A program made the position numbers and the translations under genes. Below the pieces are notes generated by a model. It made no database searches and was not told the origin of the DNA. It saw only the letters and a list, made by a program, of their open reading frames with translations. From Deinococcus peraridilitoris DSM 19664 (GTDB taxonomy: Bacteria > Deinococcota > Deinococci > Deinococcales > Deinococcaceae), in the NCBI RefSeq assembly GCF_000317835.1, contig NC_019793.1, forward strand, positions 2,856,501-2,920,500: a DNA stretch of 64,000 nucleotides, written 5' to 3'. Below are positions 58,950-64,000 of the stretch, piece after piece (within the stretch, counting starts at the first letter, position 1; every line of letters begins with the position of its first letter).

Positions 58950-61586
58950 TTGAAATACGTATATTTTTTCGACGAAGGCAAAGCCGAATGGAAAGACCTG
59001 CTCGGCGGTAAGGGCGCCAACCTCTGCGAAATGACCCGCCTCGGCCTGCCAGTTCCCCCCGGCTTCACCATCACCACCGACGGCTGCCGCGCTTACAGCG
59101 CTTTCGGAGAAGTCCCGGCCACATTGTGGGACGAGGTCAAAGACCAACTCGCCCGGCTGGAGCGCGAAAGCGGCAAGCGACTGGGAGACAGCCACGATCC
59201 CCTTCTTGTCAGCGTCCGCTCCGGGGCCAAATTCAGCATGCCCGGGATGATGGACACCATCCTCAACCTCGGTCTCAACGATCAGGCCGTGCAAGGGCTC
59301 GCGCAGCAGAGCGGCAATGCCCGCTTCGCCTGGGACGCCTACCGTCGCCTGATCCAGATGTACGGTGACGTCGTCATGAACGTCCCCAAGCACGACTTCG
59401 AAGAAGCCCTGGAGGACCTCAAGGACGAACGCGGCGCCCAGAGCGACGTGGACCTCGGCGAGCACGACCTGCAGGAACTCGTCACGACCTACAAAAGCCT
59501 GTACCGCGACAGCACCGGCGAAGACTTTCCGCAAGACCCCTGGGTGCAGTTGCAGGGCGCCGTCGTCGCGGTCTTCAAATCCTGGGGCAACCGCCGCGCC
59601 GTCACCTACCGCCGCCTCAACAACATCCCCGACGACCTCGGTACCGCCGTGAACGTGCAAGCCATGGTTTTCGGCAACCTCGGCAGCGACAGCGGCACCG
59701 GCGTGGGATTCACCCGAAACCCCTCCACCGGCGAACGTGAACCCTTCGGAGAATTTCTGCTCAACGCGCAAGGTGAAGACGTCGTCGCGGGCATCCGCAC
59801 CCCGCAGCCCCTCGCGGCGCTGGCCGAGCAGCTTCCCGACGTGCACCGCCAGCTGATTGACACCGCACAAGGCCTGGAAACCCACCTGCGTGACATGCAG
59901 GACTTCGAATTCACCGTCGAGCGCGGCAAGCTCTTCATGCTGCAGACCCGCAACGGCAAACGCACTGCCCCTGCCGCCGTACGTATTGCCGTGGAGTTCG
60001 CGCGCGAAGGTCTGATCACCCCGCAGGAAGCCGTGGGACGCGTGGAGCCCGCTGCGCTCGACCAGCTGCTGCACCCGCGCCTCAGCACCGGGCACGGCAT
60101 CACGGCCCTCACCAAAGGCCTGCCGGCAAGCCCCGGAGCGGCCACCGGCGAGGTTGTCTTCACCGCCGACGAAGCTGCCGAGCTGGGCGCTTCCCGCGAC
60201 GTGATTCTGGTCACCACCGAAACGAGTCCCGAGGACATCCACGGCCTCGCCGCCGCGAGGGGCATTCTCACCGCACGCGGCGGGATGACCAGCCACGCCG
60301 CCGTCGTCGCGCGCGGCATGGGCAAACCCGCCGTGGTGGGCGCCGAAAGCATACGCATCGATCGCCGCGAAGGTTCCATGACGATTGGCGACCGGACCGT
60401 GCAGCGCGGCGACATCATCACCCTCGACGGCGCGAGCGGTGAGGTGTTCCCCGGCGCCGTGCCCACCGAAGCGCCCGACGTCAGCGGTGGCCTGATGGAA
60501 CTGCTCGTCTGGGCTGCTGACATGGCCAAGCTCGGCGTGCGTGCCAACGCCGATACCCCCGAAGACGCCCGGCGCGCCCGCGAATTCGGCGCGGTCGGCA
60601 TTGGCCTGTGCCGCACCGAACACATGTTCTTCGGAGAAGACCGCCTCAAGTGGGTCCGCCAGATGATCCTCGCGAAAAACGAAGACGAGGAAAGCGAAGC
60701 CCTCACCCACCTGCGCGCCGCCCAACGCGAAGACTTCAAAGGAATCTTCGAGGCGATGGACGGTCTGCCCGTCACCGTGCGCCTGCTTGACCCACCCCTC
60801 CACGAGTTTTTACCCTCCCTCGAAGAGCTCGCCGTGAAAGTTGCGGTGAGCGAAGCGCGCAGCGAGACCGACGACGAAAGCCGCGCCCTGCTCTCCCGCG
60901 TGCGCGCCATGCACGAATCCAACCCCATGATGGGCCTGCGTGGCATCCGTTTGGGCCTTACCCGTCCCAATATCACCCGCATGCAGGCGCGCGCCATTGC
61001 CGAGGCCGCCGCCGAACTCGAACGTGAAGGCAAGTCGCCCAGACCCGAGATCATGATCCCGCTCGTCGGTACCCCCGAGGAGCTCGCGCAGGCCCGCGCG
61101 CAAGTCGAGGTCGTGCTGGAAGAGGTGCGCGGTGAAACTGGGGCCAGGCTCGACATCCTGATCGGCACCATGATCGAGATTCCGCGCGCCTGCGTGGTCG
61201 CCGGAGACATCGCCCGGCACGCCGACTTCTTCTCCTTTGGCACCAACGACCTCACCCAGATGACCTTCGGCTACTCGCGCGACGACGCGCAAGGTAAATT
61301 CATTCCTCACTACCTCGAGCACGGCATCCTCAAGGCCGACCCGTTTGCCACGCTCGATCAGGAAGGCGTCGGCGCCCTGGTCCGCATGGCCGTCCAGGCA
61401 GGACGCGCCGCCAACCCGAATCTCAAACTCGGCATCTGTGGGGAGCACGGGGGTGACCCGGCTTCGGTGACGTTCTTCCATGAGGTGGGGCTTGATTACG
61501 TGTCGTGCAGTCCGTTCCGGGTGCCAATAGCGAGGCTGGCGGCCGCGCAGGCCAATGCGGGAGAGTTGCAGCACACAACACGCTGA
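58950..61586 (+). CDS. ppdK: Pyruvate, phosphate dikinase
   Basis: 878 aa from a TTG at 58950 (MKYVYFFDEGKAEW...), the normal beginning of the family. It converts pyruvate, ATP and Pi to PEP, AMP and PPi, or works in reverse. The ATP-grasp domain is followed by the swivelling His449 domain (GGMTSHAAVVARG) with Thr447 two positions before it, the usual target of PDRP. The C-terminal PEP-binding TIM barrel ends with GICGEHGGDPASV. The convergent next gene encodes the regulator PDRP. Confidence 0.95.
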   Translation: MKYVYFFDEGKAEWKDLLGGKGANLCEMTRLGLPVPPGFTITTDGCRAYSAFGEVPATLWDEVKDQLARLERESGKRLGDSHDPLLVSVRSGAKFSMPGMMDTILNLGLNDQAVQGLAQQSGNARFAWDAYRRLIQMYGDVVMNVPKHDFEEALEDLKDERGAQSDVDLGEHDLQELVTTYKSLYRDSTGEDFPQDPWVQLQGAVVAVFKSWGNRRAVTYRRLNNIPDDLGTAVNVQAMVFGNLGSDSGTGVGFTRNPSTGEREPFGEFLLNAQGEDVVAGIRTPQPLAALAEQLPDVHRQLIDTAQGLETHLRDMQDFEFTVERGKLFMLQTRNGKRTAPAAVRIAVEFAREGLITPQEAVGRVEPAALDQLLHPRLSTGHGITALTKGLPASPGAATGEVVFTADEAAELGASRDVILVTTETSPEDIHGLAAARGILTARGGMTSHAAVVARGMGKPAVVGAESIRIDRREGSMTIGDRTVQRGDIITLDGASGEVFPGAVPTEAPDVSGGLMELLVWAADMAKLGVRANADTPEDARRAREFGAVGIGLCRTEHMFFGEDRLKWVRQMILAKNEDEESEALTHLRAAQREDFKGIFEAMDGLPVTVRLLDPPLHEFLPSLEELAVKVAVSEARSETDDESRALLSRVRAMHESNPMMGLRGIRLGLTRPNITRMQARAIAEAAAELEREGKSPRPEIMIPLVGTPEELAQARAQVEVVLEEVRGETGARLDILIGTMIEIPRACVVAGDIARHADFFSFGTNDLTQMTFGYSRDDAQGKFIPHYLEHGILKADPFATLDQEGVGALVRMAVQAGRAANPNLKLGICGEHGGDPASVTFFHEVGLDYVSCSPFRVPIARLAAAQANAGELQHTTR

Positions 61587-61601
61587 GGAGAAGAAATGGG
61601 G

Positions 61602-61639
61602 GAGGGGCCATGGAAATGCCGTGGTCCCTCTTTTGTTTT
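61602..61639 (+). terminator. Intrinsic terminator after ppdK
   Basis: A 12-bp stem GAGGGGCCATGG/CCGTGGTCCCTC with two wobble pairs, loop AAATG, then TTTTGTTTT. Confidence 0.85.
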
Positions 61640-61692
61640 GGTGAGAGAGCCTGGAGATTGGTGAATGTGAGGTTGTTGCTGGGCGACTGGTA

Positions 61693-61753
61693 TTTATTTC
61701 GTTTTCCTGCCTTGCTCCCACCCCAAAGGGGCAAGGCAGGAAAACGAAATAAA
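61693..61753. repeat. 23-bp perfect inverted repeat between ppdK and PDRP genes
   Basis: Arms at 61693-61715 and 61731-61753 (core CCTGCCTTGC, flanked by TTTATTTCGTTTT and AAAACGAAATAAA) with a 15-nt loop. It is followed by A-tracts, not T-tracts, on both strands, so it is not a standard intrinsic terminator, yet ppdK has its own. It could still form the 3' end of the regulator transcript or be a mobile palindrome. Confidence 0.8.
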
Positions 61754-61760
61754 CCATCCC

Positions 61761-62588
61761 TCACCTTCTTGCCCGCCCCGCCCTTCTCTCCAGAACCCTC
61801 TCGATCTCCGCCGCCGTTTCCTCCACCGCCCTGCCGGTGACGTCGATGACCGGAAACCGCCCCCGCCTGAATATGTCTTCAGCATAGGCCAGCTCAGCCT
61901 GCACGGCCGCCGGACTGGCGTACTCACCACCCGATCCGCCAAGCTGCTTGACGCGGTTGCGCCGGATTTCCAGCAGTACCTGCGCGTCGATGGTCAGGCC
62001 AAACACCCGGCCGCGCGGCAAGGTGAAGATCTGCTCACCGACGGGTACGCCGGGCACCAGGGGGACGTTGGCGGCTTTGCAGCCCCGGTTGGCGAGGTAA
62101 ATGCACAGGGGCGTCTTGCTGACTCGGGAGACGCCGATCAGGACGATGTCGGCTTCAATCAGGTGGTCCTGGGCGCGTCCGTCGTCGTGCCGGACGGTCC
62201 ATTCCATCGCTTCGATGCGCTGGAAGTACGCGGCGTCGAGTCGGTGGTGTGGGCTGGGTGTTTCGCGTGGGGTCACGCCGAAAGCCTCGGAAAACACCTG
62301 GACGGTGAGGCCGAGCAGGTCGAGGGTCCGGACATGGTGTTCTTGTGCCAGTGTGCTGAGGCGTTTGCTCCAGTCGGCGGTGGCGAGAGTATGCAGGATG
62401 ACGCCGCCTTTCGCTTTGGCTTCGCGGACGATGCCGGGCAGGTCGGCAGTGCTGGTCAAGCCGACGTGACGGTGCAGCTGCGTGTCACGCCGGTCGAGGT
62501 CGAACTGGGCGAGTGCGGCGCGCGCGGCGGTTTCGGCGCTGAGGCCGGTGGCGTCGGAGACAATGAAGACGTGATAGCGGGCACTCAC
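61761..62588 (-). CDS. Pyruvate, phosphate dikinase regulatory protein (PDRP/PSRP, DUF299)
   Basis: 275 aa from a GTG with GGGAG 8 nt upstream. This bifunctional ADP-dependent kinase and Pi-dependent phosphorylase inactivates and reactivates PPDK by phosphorylating a Thr near its catalytic His. FIVSDATGLSAETAARA starts the family domain and the P-loop is GVSRVSKTP; RGCKAANVPLVPGVP is also typical. It is convergent with ppdK, which supports that target over PEP synthase. Confidence 0.93.
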   Translation of the reverse strand: MSARYHVFIVSDATGLSAETAARAALAQFDLDRRDTQLHRHVGLTSTADLPGIVREAKAKGGVILHTLATADWSKRLSTLAQEHHVRTLDLLGLTVQVFSEAFGVTPRETPSPHHRLDAAYFQRIEAMEWTVRHDDGRAQDHLIEADIVLIGVSRVSKTPLCIYLANRGCKAANVPLVPGVPVGEQIFTLPRGRVFGLTIDAQVLLEIRRNRVKQLGGSGGEYASPAAVQAELAYAEDIFRRGRFPVIDVTGRAVEETAAEIERVLERRAGRARR

Positions 62589-62757
62589 GGGCAACTCCCG
62601 TGGCGTGGGGAAGGGGGCGTCATGCCTGATGCTACACACCCTCCTGGCCGGGCAGCAGGGCGCGTGTCTGAAGGGCCGTTCGGAGTTGCCGATGACGGGT
62701 GGTGGTCATGGTCAAATGAAGGACGCTGACGCCAGTGGGCGTCCGGGGAGGTCGGGA

Positions 62758-64000
<1,243 letters not shown>

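Overview
The window is GC-rich, gene-dense chromosomal DNA from a bacterium of the Deinococcus group. The genus call is inferred from several things seen together. Many genes have a TANNNT box 5-9 nt before the start codon and no Shine-Dalgarno (SD) sequence, which is the leaderless mRNA layout known from Deinococcus. There is a membrane Ser/Thr kinase with a C-terminal beta-propeller resembling D. radiodurans RqkA, a family-5 uracil-DNA glycosylase, a YcaQ-type glycosylase, an amylosucrase and an sdhCDAB operon. No rRNA, tRNA, CRISPR array or prophage was seen.

Layout. 0-7.3 kb: end of a CoA-transferase gene, pilT, panC, a small holin-like membrane protein, purB (with a MITE-like hairpin element at its stop codon), a YiiX-like lipoprotein, an inositol monophosphatase, an overlooked 54-aa membrane protein and a histone-deacetylase-like hydrolase. 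7.4-15.6 kb: a large unknown protein, the RqkA-like kinase, speD and sdhCDAB. 15.6-18.1 kb: a lipoprotein, an IsdG-like monooxygenase, a cytochrome c-cupredoxin fusion and a membrane-anchored protein. 18.1-22.6 kb: a thiamine operon (thiB-thiP-thiQ-33-aa ORF-thiN) behind a TPP riboswitch. 22.7-29 kb: marR-MFS exporter, a soluble multi-GAF histidine kinase and a FAD-dependent oxidoreductase.

29-37.3 kb: a lipoprotein subtilase, an HNH-like protein, purU, a LysN-like aminotransferase, an M29 aminopeptidase and aroA. 37.3-42.9 kb is the one clearly accessory stretch. It holds an orphan SUKH (SMI1/KNR4) protein and two divergent paralogous beta-propeller lipoproteins that flank a decayed IS4-family transposase, followed by a decayed IS630-family transposase. 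42.9-50.9 kb: a metalloprotease lipoprotein, udgB, a secreted protein, a lincosamide-type nucleotidyltransferase, an EF-G paralogue, an acyl-CoA carboxylase beta subunit and a rhomboid protease. 51-64 kb: a two-domain M16 peptidase, a YcaQ-like glycosylase, type 2 IPP isomerase, amylosucrase, pyruvate phosphate dikinase with its regulatory kinase/phosphorylase, a RidA-family protein and the start of proS.

How genes work together. The thiamine operon joins uptake (ThiBPQ) to phosphorylation (ThiN), whose product TPP closes the riboswitch. PpdK and its convergent neighbour PDRP form an enzyme-regulator pair. sdhCDAB encodes complex II. Candidate new biology: a cupredoxin with Gln in the axial Met position, a 33-aa ORF overlapping thiN, two operator-like palindromes spaced two helical turns apart upstream of ppdK, a 23-bp perfect palindrome between ppdK and its regulator gene, and the repeated-lipoprotein/IS island. 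I found no clear novel multi-gene defence system.
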